From positions 3,173,844 through 3,237,843 of the forward strand of contig JAQFVV010006293.1 of NCBI GenBank assembly GCA_028023455.1: a stretch of DNA of 64,000 bases, in the 5' to 3' direction. How positions within the stretch are numbered: position 1 is the first letter of the stretch; each line of letters starts with the position of its first letter. The notes beneath the pieces were generated by a model, which was not told where the DNA came from, searched no databases, and was given only the letters and a program-made list of their open reading frames with translations. The position numbers were made by a program, and so were the translations under genes. Positions 37,561 to 49,172 of the stretch are shown here, in pieces. The DNA comes from Epiperipatus broadwayi (lineage: Eukaryota > Onychophora > Udeonychophora > Euonychophora > Peripatidae).

Positions 37561-40500
37561 TTCTGTTTCATTAATTAAACAATAGTTTGTAACTCCCCTT
37601 TAAGTTATTCTTTCTATATTGAGACTTTTGTATCATGTTTGTGGGTCAAATAAATAAATCATTGATGTAAAAGGATGTTTATAGACAAAATTTATGCATA
37701 ACATGAAAAATGACAATAATAAAAATATTAATATGTGTATGAATATATATATTCTTATAATGCAAATTTAAGTGCAAAAAAAATAAAATTATTTTGTAGA
37801 ACATTTTATTCATTTATCAATTTTTAACTACAAACTACAATAATAATTAGATCAGTAACTTGCATGCATGGAATTGTTTTTGGCTGTGTAAAGTCTTTAA
37901 AATAGATCTGTAATTTGACACTTTTATATGATCAGAAGATTCCAAATTGCTATGTGTCATTTGATTTCATAATGAATTTAAAATGTAATTCATTTGGAAA
38001 AAGATTTATTCACAAATGTAAAATGAATCAAAAATAAAGTTGATACTGCAGTTGAAGAAGTGCTCAACATTCAATATCCTAAGATCTAGGTGCAGTGCTC
38101 TCAGATCCAAGCCACAAGCTATAAACATTCAATATAATTTTATTTGTATATTTCCTTAACAATGGTACAAAACTAAATTTGTCTATAATGTTGTTTTCAA
38201 ATAATTAATAATGTTTCCAACACAACTGAAATAAAACAATTACACGATAATAATAAAGAAAATATTTTTATATAGTTGTTTTATTTTAATTGCATTGAAA
38301 TCATTATTATATATTTGGAACTTTTTTCAAAGAGATTTTTAAATGTTGATCCATTTTCAATATGAATTTGATAACTGATTAATTATTTTGCAATTATTCT
38401 TTTTCAAAAATCAAAATAAACTTAAACACCAGAAATTGTTTAGTAGAAAGAAAGCAAACATTTTGACAAAGTAAGTGCAGCTGCTTTTGTAGAGTTAAAG
38501 GTTTCTATTCTCACTACATTAAAGAAGCATTTTATTTTTAAAAAATCAATTAATAACAGTTCACTAAATAAATTATTTTTTGATTTAAAAAAAAAAATGA
38601 AAAGAATTTTTAATTATCAACTATAGAAGATGAATTTATTATAGATTTAGAATCTGCAAACATTGATTTTTTGTTATAATTTTTTAGACATTGAAAGAAT
38701 GCAGGCTTCTGTATAAGTATCTGATTTACTTATCTTATGAGAATTTATATATTATATGATATTTTAGTCTGAAGTTTGTAAATAGTTTTAGGAATGAGAT
38801 GTAAATACTGTTAAAATTTAGTTCTATTAGAAAGGTTATATTAATAAATCATTCATTTTATGAATTGTTTCTAATTCAATAAAAGATTCAGCTGAATTCA
38901 TCTCTGTGGTATTTAGACATGAAGTTTTAGAATTGGGAAATAAATATTTGGAAGAAGTATGCTATTATTTTTATTAAAATTATTATTTTTATAATATAGA
39001 AATACTCCCTATGTATACTCTTCAATAAAATTTATTTTAGTTTAAATAAAAGTTTAGTGGAAAAGATTGTATATGAAGATTTATTTTTATCCAAATATTG
39101 CTAATAATTTCAATATATATTATGATCTTTTTAATATTTATTCTCCAATTTTTTTTAAATCTTTTATTTAATCAGAAATAATTCATAAGATAAATGATTT
39201 ATTATTACAACTCATATTTGTTTCAAACTTTACTGGATTTATATCTCATTTATTAATGAATATTAAAATATATATATATTTTTCTATTAATTTAGATAAT
39301 TATTTATAGTTGACAAAATTGTTATATGTATAACAAAATCGTTATAAATAGTGTTCAATATCGACCTTTTTTTTTTTAGAATTAATTTTAATTTGCATGA
39401 GTACCAATTAGAATATCTGAGTTTTTCTACATATTTACAAAAATATATTCTAAAAAGTAAATAAATCGTTTAAATTTTAATAATTTAATAGTTTTATTAA
39501 ATCATTTGAGTTTCAGTTTTTTATTTTTTTGTTCTCTATTGATAAAACTTAAAAACTAACATTTATATAACAATTTATATTATATGGATTTATATTTATT
39601 GTTAATATTATTGTTTTATACATTTTACATTGTAATGAGTAAATAAATTGTTATATAAATGTTAGTTGTAAGTTTTATCATTAAAGGATTGCAATTTATA
39701 TATATAAATTATATTTATGAAAAGCATTATTGAAAAAATAACAGAAAACTTTAATTCAAATGATCTGATAAAGCTATTGAAATAGATCAATTTATTGTTT
39801 AATGTTGTATAGATGCTTAACTTATTTACATTTATTTTATTGATATGGGTGCCACCTGACATTAAACATCAGGAAATAGATAGATACATATTTAAATAAG
39901 ATTCGAAAATATTTTCTTTAATATGATCATCATCACAGCCATTATTTGCAATACCTGGCTAGATCATGTAGAATATAAATTACTCTTGATGAAATATGCC
40001 AACCAGACAATATTACATATAAAGAAGTTAACACATTATTTGAATGACAAAATATAATATTCTTTTCCTTAAATAAGCCATTTCTTCAATCTTTTAATTT
40101 TTTTTTTTCACATACAGTGGAAAACAATAGTTATTTATGAAGTGTCCATCATTTTTTTGGATTAATTTTAAATATTAATTTTTCTGTTACGTCTTATAAT
40201 AACTTTTTTGTGTGTGATCAAGCATGTCTGCTATAGAGTCTTTAATACACCCTGAATATAATCATATATAATATATATGACTGCCTCTCACAAATATAAT
40301 ATTTATTTATATCATGTCACACACGAATGTCTAATATGGTATAATTTTAATCCATACACTTTTCTTACAATATAGGGAGTGGCCATTTTAGATCAGAATC
40401 CTAATTTAACAATAACACAAACTAATTATGTGCGGTGGTTCTTTGAATCCAATCCTGATTTACTAGTAATATTTTTGAGTTAACTGAGGTAGTCCATTGG

Positions 40501-41840
40501 GTCTGATTCCAAATTTACAGAACAAAATTGTGAATAAGTCTGCCATATAGATATTGTGTAAATAACCATTTACCAGTGATCTAATAAATGCATGTACATA
40601 ATAAATTCTAACATATAAAATTTAACTGATATTAATCAAAAGTAGAGCTAATTTATGTATAAATGGACTCTATTGAATTTCATAATTAACCTTAAACATA
40701 AAATACCAATGATGATATTATATTCATCTTTTTTTTTTACACTTAGACACTAAATATTTTACAAGTGTGCACATTCGTATATAAAATGAGTATTACCCCT
40801 TTGATTATTTATCTGACAATTTCACATTAAAGAAAACTTTAAAAAAAAAAAATGTTAACAAATCATAACATATGGTAAAGATAAGATGGAGCAATTTTTT
40901 TATACATTTTTTCTTAACTTCAGTTGCTTTAAAATGCAACTAACCTTTTTTTAAAAAAAAAAATAAACTTTTTCCTTTTGCTTTAATCATTCAATAATAA
41001 TATAATTTGTTAGATTTAAATATATACTAAATTAAGATAACAGTCTAAACAAGTTTTTTTAACTCAAAAGCTTTGAAGCTGGGCTTCTCTCCACAATTTC
41101 TTTTGGTCTAATAATTCTCCCATGATGGCATGTATTAATTAATTCCATTTATAAGTTGCCATAACTTTCTTTAGCAAGCTCCTGACATTGAAATTTGAGA
41201 TTTATGCCTTGTTTGTTCATTTGGATTATAGATTCCTTCACAACAAGTATGATCAGGTTCTAGAGATCTAACTTAGACTTCAGTAGTTTTTCCTCTTTTC
41301 TATCCAATTATCATAATGAAGTTCAATGTAGCATGAATAAAGTGAGAATTCAGATTGACTAATTTTAAGTAAAATGATCATATATATGTTTTGATAACTG
41401 ATTTTTAACACCCTTGGATCTTGTTTTTCATACCTTGTTCTTGTATCTAAAATTTTTAATAATATCTTATTTTTGACACTTTTATGACCTTATTTTAATT
41501 ACAAGAATTTTAAAATTTTATTATTTAATTGAATGAACTTGAAAAACACTATAATTATGAAATTGCTTGATTTTCTCTCTTGTTTTTGAATCTAGTATCT
41601 ATTTTTTTTTTACTAATTTAATTATTTAAAAGATTTCTTTACTGAGTTGTTTTGCAATACACCCCTTCCATACATCCTTTTAATCTTTGATAAGAGCAAT
41701 AAATTTAACATAAAATTATATAATTTACAAGTTTCTCATAAATTTAAATATTTTTAACAAACCTATTACATTATTTAATATTTAGTATGGCATTCTAACA
41801 TTTGATTATTATCTACTTTATTTTAAATTATCTATTCTAT
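37561..41840. other. No recognisable gene; one small insertion inside
   Basis: AT-rich with (TA)n tracts. The stretch 40370-40560 is less AT-rich and unplaced. Apart from the insertion at 38066-38135, nothing could be supported. Confidence 0.4.
38066..38135. mobile_element. 46-bp insertion flanked by 12-bp direct repeats
   Basis: AACATTCAATAT occurs at 38066-38077 and again at 38124-38135. Between them are 46 bp beginning CCTAAGATCTAGGTGCAGTG and ending CCACAAGCTATA. The 46 bp match the module at about 24030-24095, except that the segment with CTCACTGATGA is missing here. Long direct repeats on both sides suggest a target-site duplication of a retroposed or otherwise mobilised fragment. Confidence 0.6.
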
Positions 41841-41841
41841 T

Positions 41842-42150
41842 TTATATAATAATGTTTAAATAGAGGGATTTGAACTCAGGATTTTTCATTTTCCACTTTA
41901 TCTCAAGCAACCAATGTACATGACCACACACATGCAAAAAAGATACATGATTTACAATATACATATTTCATGCAGAACCATCATTCATCTGTTGGGCCAG
42001 ATCATAATCTCACACACATACATACACTCAGTGCTCAGCTTATATTAAGATAGCAATTCCTTAAACTTTAATGGGTGATTGCTTGAGATAGAGCAGAAGA
42101 TGAATTGACTGAAAAATCCTGAGTTCAAATCCCTTTATTTACATATATAA
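41842..42150. mobile_element. Fold-back element with tRNA-like arms
   Basis: Left arm 41842-41930 and right arm about 42067-42150 are inverted repeats: GGGATTTGAACTCAGGATTT at the left answers AAATCCTGAGTTCAAATCCC at the right. On the right arm the plus strand has a box-A-like TTGAGATAGAGCAG, then GACTGAAAAATCC (an anticodon-arm-like segment resembling tRNA-Phe), then box B GAGTTCAAATCCC. The left arm has the same on the minus strand, less complete. As in the 289-782 element, the tRNA-like units point outward from the centre. About 135 bp of other sequence separates the arms. Confidence 0.65.
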
Positions 42151-43960
42151 GAAATATTCAGTATACGAAAAATTACATCCTGCCTTAGAATAATACTTAA
42201 AAACTTCTGAATGCTATATTTATTAGTATCTCTCACAACTCTGAAAACGTGCTCTTAACCATGTAGAAGCCCACATTGGCTGACACTGAAATGAATAAGA
42301 AATTATTCAGTTCAATTATATATATTTATTGATAAAAACTTTATAATGGAAAGTTATTAAAAAATTTTATTTGGAAATTATACCATAATTTGATATTTAC
42401 TATTTGTGAAAAAATTTGTGATATAATCAAGAAAGCTTGTTAAATAAGAATAAAAACTTTCATTTTCAAACTTAACTATTAAGTCTGAAAAATTTGCTTT
42501 TTTGGTGAGTGTATATGTTCCTTCCTACTATTTATAGAAATTAAAATTTCAATTTGAAAATGAAAAAATCAGACTTCAAACATAAATTATTATTGTTTGT
42601 AAAATTCAAGCAAACACTAGAATATTATAATTAGGAGAGTTATTATTAAAATTTAAATTTGAGAGATAGGTAAAATATTGTAATCTTTATATATATTTTG
42701 ATGAAGCAAAATGACTACATCTATCTAATTTAGTTTTATGTGAGTTAATTTTTTTTTAAGTAAACACCTAATTGACTATTAGATATTTATAAAAAATAAA
42801 CATTAAATTCTTGTAAAAAAAAAATATTTCGAAAGCTTATTAGAAATTAAAGTGCAAGCAAGATATTACTTTCTCTTGAAGCACCATCAAAAATTATAAT
42901 CTTTGTAGATTAGGAAAGACAAGTTTCTGTAACCATTAAGAGGGTTTTTAATTTTTCCTTGTATAAGTTGCTGTAATATGTTTTTGTGGATTTAATTTAA
43001 GATACTATTTTCACAATAATTTCGATTTGCATGATACAAACAGGAAATTTTATGTATTGCTGTAAAAGTTGTTAATGTTATACTTATTTATTTTAACTTT
43101 TGATAAAAAAGTTGATGTTTTAATAATATTAGTTATGACTTAATTTGTGATGGCTCATGATGCTAGTAATCAAAAAATGAAAATATGTTTATAATTTATG
43201 TTCATAAATGATATGAGAGAGAGAGAGATTTTTTTTTCCTTTACAAAGCAATTTAAATAAATATTTCATGCAACAAAAAACAAGTGTATGCGCATAATTT
43301 TTATCATTTTGTACCATTTCAAATGAAAAGCTAAGAAATGTAAATTGTTTAAGTAAAGCATGCAATTCAGTTGGGTTGGAAAACTGGAAGTAAACAACAG
43401 TACTTGGGTTCTTGATATTTTGATTGAAATGATATAATGAATCATTAGGTATATTCATTGCCAAATATAAAGAATGAATTTATAGCCTGGCATCTACATT
43501 TGTAACTTTTTCAAACATATCTTTAATTATTGGATTCAATGTTGTGAATAATAATATCATTAGAAGTATTAATGAATATATTTTCATATTTTTTAATTAT
43601 ATTGATCATCAACAGAAGCAGTTTAAGTTTTATCCCCCAAAATTAATATAATATTAAGAGTTTTTTGAACAAAATCAATCTTTTTATCATAAAGGGGGGT
43701 AATTAGTTGAGTTCTTAGTGTTAAGTAGAAGCATTATCATCTGCAATTGATAATGACAAGTAAACATTTGTCTTTATCAGAAAATATTTGTCTTTATCAG
43801 TTTGATATTAAGTTTAGATTGCCTTAAATTCAATTATTGTTCTTAGCAAAATGAACATTATTTTTAACAAAAACAATTTTCATTATGCAATTCTTTTTAA
43901 ATAGATCATCTAAGCTATTAGATATGCTTTGAATTATTTTTACGAATTTGTTTACAAATA
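42151..43960. other. No recognisable feature
   Basis: AT-rich. A short direct repeat, ATTTGTCTTTATCAG, occurs twice at about 43766-43800. Nothing else is supported. Confidence 0.45.
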
Positions 43961-43968
43961 TTCTAGTA

Positions 43969-44428
43969 CAGGTGTTACCAACCTGGAATACCTGCACTTC
44001 CAGGGAATATGGGGAGCTTGTCCAGGGAGTACGGTGAATAGCAAGTAAATAAATATATTATGCTATTCATATATTCCATAAATAGTTATATTATCAATAT
44101 TTTCGGACTATGCTATCTTGGTACGGTCTGTCAGCCATACTAGAAACATTTCAGGTCTCTTTTCAGATACAGTGAAGTTGCATAGACTTTTTTCTTTACT
44201 GTAGGGTCTGTTAACTCAAAATGCTCAGTTAAGATTCAAGATAGCTAGTGAAATTGTCAGATTGGCATTCCCCTCAAGGCTTTTTTCATGGCATCTGCCC
44301 TTCATGTGCATGATGTACTGCATGGTACACTCTCCAACTGTTTATTTATTATCATAGTGAATAGGGGTTTCTGAATAATTTATTAAAAGCCAAAGGAATA
44401 CAGGGACCAAAATGATTAGGAACCCCTG
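43969..44428. mobile_element. hAT-type MITE, 460 bp
   Basis: Starts CAGGTGTTACCAACC and ends GATTAGGAACCCCTG, the complement of a hAT-like end. The flanking octamers TTCTAGTA (43961-43968) and TTCAAATA (44429-44436) match at 6 of 8 positions, consistent with an aged 8-bp target duplication. No transposase sequence was recognised inside. Confidence 0.75.
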
Positions 44429-44939
44429 TTCAAATATAATCAGAAATTATGATTATAAGTATTCAGATAACATATTTTTCTATTTGAAATTCTCTGTATA
44501 AAGGATTGTAAAAAGTATATTTCACTATCAACAGAATTAATACATCTAATAGAATATTCTACATACATATAAAAATTATTTTTTATATTTTAATTTCAAT
44601 ATTTTTATCTTTAGATGATATTTTAGCTCTCTGTAATAATAAATTACTTATTATAATATATTTTCATTTGAAACCAACAAAATATTATTGTCTTTAGATA
44701 CATTTAAATTAACATTGTATTTTGTTTAGTGGAATGAAATTATGAAATTTTGTTTTATGCTAACAGAATGTGAATATTAAAAATATTATTGCATTTGCCC
44801 TTTATATTTGATTCTTGATATGGAAAATATCATTACTATTTATAGTTACATAAATAATATTAATAATAATTGAATCATGTTGAAAATTTATTGTTGCAAG
44901 ACAATTACATATTTCCATTGTGCTGACTCATCAAAGTTC

Positions 44940-45215
44940 CTAACTTGGTATTGTACTGGTCAAAATAGTATGCTCACTTAACAAGATTCAAATCCTAAGC
45001 AAAAGTACCTTGAATCCCATCATGCTCGAGATACACAGGTCAGGAGCAATCCTGAATTCTAATCTATTTGCCTATTCTTTGAGTCTCTGACCCAATGAAC
45101 AACAGTCCTGATGATACAGCCCAATTATTTTAATTCCGGGCCCAGAAGCAAAGCGGTAGAGCATAAGATCAAACTGATGATGATGATCGAGATCAGAGTA
45201 GCCCAGGAATTACAT
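44940..45215. mobile_element. Possible tRNA-related SINE
   Basis: A box-B-like AGATTCAAATCC lies at about 44983-44994, downstream of a possible box A. It is followed by a more GC-balanced body with GGTCAGGAGCAATCCTGAATT and TTCCGGGCCCAGAAGCAAAG. The composition break and the Pol III-like box suggest a SINE, but the ends and a second copy could not be found. Confidence 0.35.
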
Positions 45216-45481
45216 TTATGAAAGTTATATTTATTAATGCTAAGTTATTAGCTAAAACTGAAAATAGTTCTAAATACTAATTAGAAAATAATAATTCAAC
45301 AACAAACCAGGATTTACATGAAATATATATTTAATAAAATATTGAGAAAATGCATATATATATATATATATTACAAAAGGTTTCACGCTTAGAATGATAT
45401 TATACATTTACAAACTTGGGATTTGTTTTCATAAAATCCTCTTTATTAATTATTTCATGAATATAATTTTATAGAATGTAT

Positions 45482-47673
45482 TGTAACTTGTGCGGAGTTA
45501 ATATGCCAATTTACAAATGTTTACAAATAAAATGCTGTGGATGTATAAAACAAATATAGAAGATCGTGACAGGTTTAGATGATATAAAGGATAGTTTGCC
45601 ATTTAGTATTAAATGATTTTGTAAAGAGGCAACAATATGCAATCTTAATCATTTGTCTACCTTATGAAAATCATTATATATATATTTTTATTGGCATTGT
45701 TTGGAAAGACGTCTTTGAGACTTATACATACGAAACAAACAATGCACTACATTTACAAGAATAAATTATACAATCATTAATACAAATTAGATTTATGTCT
45801 ACGGGAATCAATAACGGTTTTTAAAAGAAAGCAGTTTTAAAATCAACATACTGAATGTATTTTACGAAATGAATCATCATCTTTAACACATCATTGCGAC
45901 TTACTAAGGTTAGGCAGACGGTGATCAAATTAAGGAGCAGAGTAATGGTACTAGCATACAATAAAGAAATCTGGCCTTCGTGGCAGTTTTGGATATTCTA
46001 TCATTTTTAAAAGAATATTTGAAACGAACTTAGATTTGATATGCCTGCGCATTCTGGCGGAGCGATATCGATGGAGAGGCTAGATTTGAAAGCCCAGAGC
46101 CAGATGTATGGACATCCACAGCACATCAACATCATAAGCCTCACGTTCCACAGGGAGTAGTGTCCCTGATTATGAACGATTTTGAAAAGTAGGACAGGAG
46201 CTTCAGGCTTCCGATGTCCCCAATGACAAAACAATCAAGAAATGGAAAAAATAAAATATCAGAATAAAGGAAAAGGTATGCCAGCAACATTTATATAATT
46301 TTATAATATAATTTTCATATAATATTATTTTAAAGTTTGGAAATGGTCTAACCTCTTGCGCAATAACCTGTTTTCAATCCTGAATCATTTAACAAATTGT
46401 AATGAATAATAACTCTTTTCTATAGCATTAAACTAATAAAATTTATATTTAAATTCGATTCCCATATATATATTACGGATTACATTAGCCCTTTAGGCAA
46501 CAGCAGGAAAGGATGGACTAATTATATTAATCAAGGTTGACGATCTTTTAAAATGAAATTTTAAGAACAAATTCAAAGCAGTAAATTTTGCAGAATTCAT
46601 CCACAGTAGTTTTTAATTGACTTTAAGAATAACGAATTTAAAATGAAACCAAACTCGCGAGCAATTTCTATTTAATATAAACAAAACTTTATCGATAGGT
46701 TTTAAATGAAGCCCCGCTTCTTTCCAAATTAAACAATTATTTTCTCCCTTTTCCAAACTCAGGAGTTTGGGTATTTTTGGCATATTAAAAAAAATAAATT
46801 ATATATATATTAAACAAAATATATAAAATCTTAATGGAGCCGCACAAAGTTATATATATGGTAAGTTAAAAAACACATTATATTAGTAAGGGATCACAGA
46901 GAGAGAATTTCAGAGCATAATTAATAGAAATTTATGAATTAATACACGAATAAAATGCAAGATTTTTATTATATCTTAGATAAACAGATTACCTAAGGAA
47001 TTTATATTAAAGGCAGCTCCACGTAGAATAAGGTTACCTCAGAATAGCAGGCAAGGTGCATTATTAGCTGTCAGCAGTTGGAACAGTGGTCATCTTGTAT
47101 AGCCGGTCAGCTGGAACATGGCAGCAGCAGGCAAACAGTTCTCCGAGAGAAGAAGAGAAAGGTGAAAGATTCCTCTACTCAAACTTCATAGCGCTTGACT
47201 TTTCCTGACTTCTTAAGTGAAATGATGAATCAATTTTTCTGGAAAATTACTAACTCAAGCGTTCTGAAATAATTTACTTACTAATTCAAAGTTTAATTAC
47301 TAACTCAAAGTAACTGAAAGTAACTGACTGAAAGTAACCAACTGAAAATTAACTAAACTTAAACTCAACTAAACTGACTTCTTTTGTATATGCCCTTCCC
47401 CTTTTAATCCTGCAAAGAATGCAATCTCAGTTGCCCACAGCTATCTCTGTAATCTCCTGATTAAATAAAAAACATTTAATTAGTAAAATATTTTTAAAAC
47501 AGATAAGGCTCGAAATACCATTTGATATATTTTTAAAGATTTGAAAACAACTAACAAAAGAATTGCTTATGATCTTAATTAAGATTTATCATTTTAATTA
47601 ATGAAAACAGTCTGAATCTAGATAAAGATTATTTCAATATTTCGAGCCTTCCCCTTTTTTCTTTGTTGTTACA
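45482..47673. mobile_element. Candidate solo LTR or LTR-like element, 2.19 kb
   Basis: Begins TGTAACTTGTGCGGAGTT and ends TTTGTTGTTACA, with the same TGTAAC/GTTACA ends as the 26797-28887 block and a similar opening (TGTAAC, then CGGAGTT). It is locally rich in CpG, especially 45700-46240, unlike its surroundings. It includes short tandem ACTGAAAGTAAC units (about 47305-47345) and a GGCTCGAAAT / ATTTCGAGCC inverted pair near 47509 and 47638. No protein domain was recognised; the minus ORF at 46007-46234 has none. No matching target duplication was found, so the LTR call is less certain than for the first block. Confidence 0.45.
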
Positions 47674-48527
47674 TTCCAATACCTTAATTAAATACACATA
47701 TATAAAAAGATATTTACAATTATATAAGTAAATGTTTAATTTTCAGCAATAAATATTAATAAAATTATTGCTTTGTTCATATATATATATGCACACAAAC
47801 TACTGTTTCACTTTACTAAATATAATTAATTTTACTAATTTCTCTAATCATTATGTATACAGTGTGTGGGTGAATGGCATATATTTAAGGTGAGGTCTGA
47901 ATTGCAGGCCCCACAGGAGGTTAGTGTAGATGGTGAAGCATGAAGCTCGATGATGATTAGACATCGACTGCTTCAGTATGTTGATTATAAAAGTAATTTA
48001 CGTCTTTTTAATTAATAATTCCAAGTCTCTTAGTTGCAGTTTCAAACAGTCTATGTGAAATAGAACCCTTCTTAGAAAAAATAGATTATGGCTATTAGAG
48101 AAAGAAATTCTAATGGTGATATATGGAAAAAATATATAAAAAGGCTTTTAGTTAACATCGTTCAGCAATTTCGGTTGAATTGCTTAATTTATTTTTCTCT
48201 GTATAGATGCTGTCAGAGAAAAAAAATTGATATATGAAGATTTTAGTGCTATTCTTCTAATTTTTATGCATTTATTATTGAAAGTTTTTAATAGATTCAA
48301 AGTTTTATATAAAAAGTGATTGGGATTTAGAAATATAATGGGCAAAATATAATAAAATAAAGGTTAATTTTTTATAGATTCTCAAAAATATTTAATAGAG
48401 TAAATTGAATTTTTGCATTATTTATTTTGAAAAAAGAAAGATAAAAAAATTAAATGGAGATTTTTATGAAATTTGTATTTAAGATAGAAAATATTTATAA
48501 GATTAAATTCTATACTTCCAAAAGAAA

Positions 48528-49172
48528 TATATGAAAGTGAATCAAAAATTATCTGCATTTTGGGGACTAGTATTGGAGCATTATTGGTAAAAAGGTTCAG
48601 CTATTAACAATACTTTTACAATGAAATGCAAACTGAAGAACTGAAATCTAAAATTTGGACAAAATGCTATAACTACTATCGAAGGGTATTGTGTGTGTTA
48701 TTGTGGCAAGTCAAAAATTATCTGCACTCTGGGAATCAGTATTAGTACATTATAAGAAAAAAGTTTCAACAATCAACAGTGCTCATTACAATGAGATGAT
48801 CAATGAAGGACTGAAGCCTAATATCCAGACAAACTGCAGAAGACTGCTTTTCTAGGGCATTATATTATTTGTATGATAATAAACATCTGAAAATCACTTC
48901 CCACACTGTCATCACTCCCCAAAAACTGTTTTGAAATATTGAAGCATTCTTCCCATAGTTCCTGATCTTGCCCCCATCAGATAGTCCCTGAAAGAAATCC
49001 TATGAGTATGAAGAACTGTGTGATGAAGAGATGAAGATAATTATACATTCATTCCAGATCACCCTATTTAAAAGCAGAGATTATATCAAAAAATGATGTA
49101 TTTGTTTTTTTCTGAAAGTTGTTCAAAATAAATACCGCCAGAGTGCAGATAATTTTTGAGTTACTCTTATAT
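48528..49172 (+). mobile_element. Degraded mariner transposon with duplicated 5' end
   Basis: The left end TATATGAAAGTGAATC then AAAAATTATCTGCATTTTGG and the right end CCAGAGTGCAGATAATTTTT then GAGTTACTCTTATA are inverted repeats bounded by TA, as for mariner. The end sequence TCAAAAATTATCTGCA is found again at 48711, and the DNA after it repeats the DNA after the first, so the left portion is present twice. The central part of a full transposase is missing. Confidence 0.75.
48735..49135 (+). pseudogene. Mariner transposase remnant
   Basis: One plus-strand frame has INSAHYNEMINEGLKPNIQ at about 48771-48828, matching the TINS..Y...L...LKP region of mariner transposases. Further on, in other frames, are pieces resembling the HDNA..H region, the YSPDLAPSDYHLF signature (decayed: SF.DLAPIR) and the tail DEEMKIIIHSF. 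All are out of frame with one another, so the protein is dead. The element is too short for the full family length of about 345 residues. Confidence 0.65.

Noticed and set aside
46007-46234. 75-codon minus-strand ORF as a retroelement gene
   Set aside because: Hydrophobic and Cys/Trp-rich without any gag, protease or reverse-transcriptase motif; left as chance within an LTR-like block.
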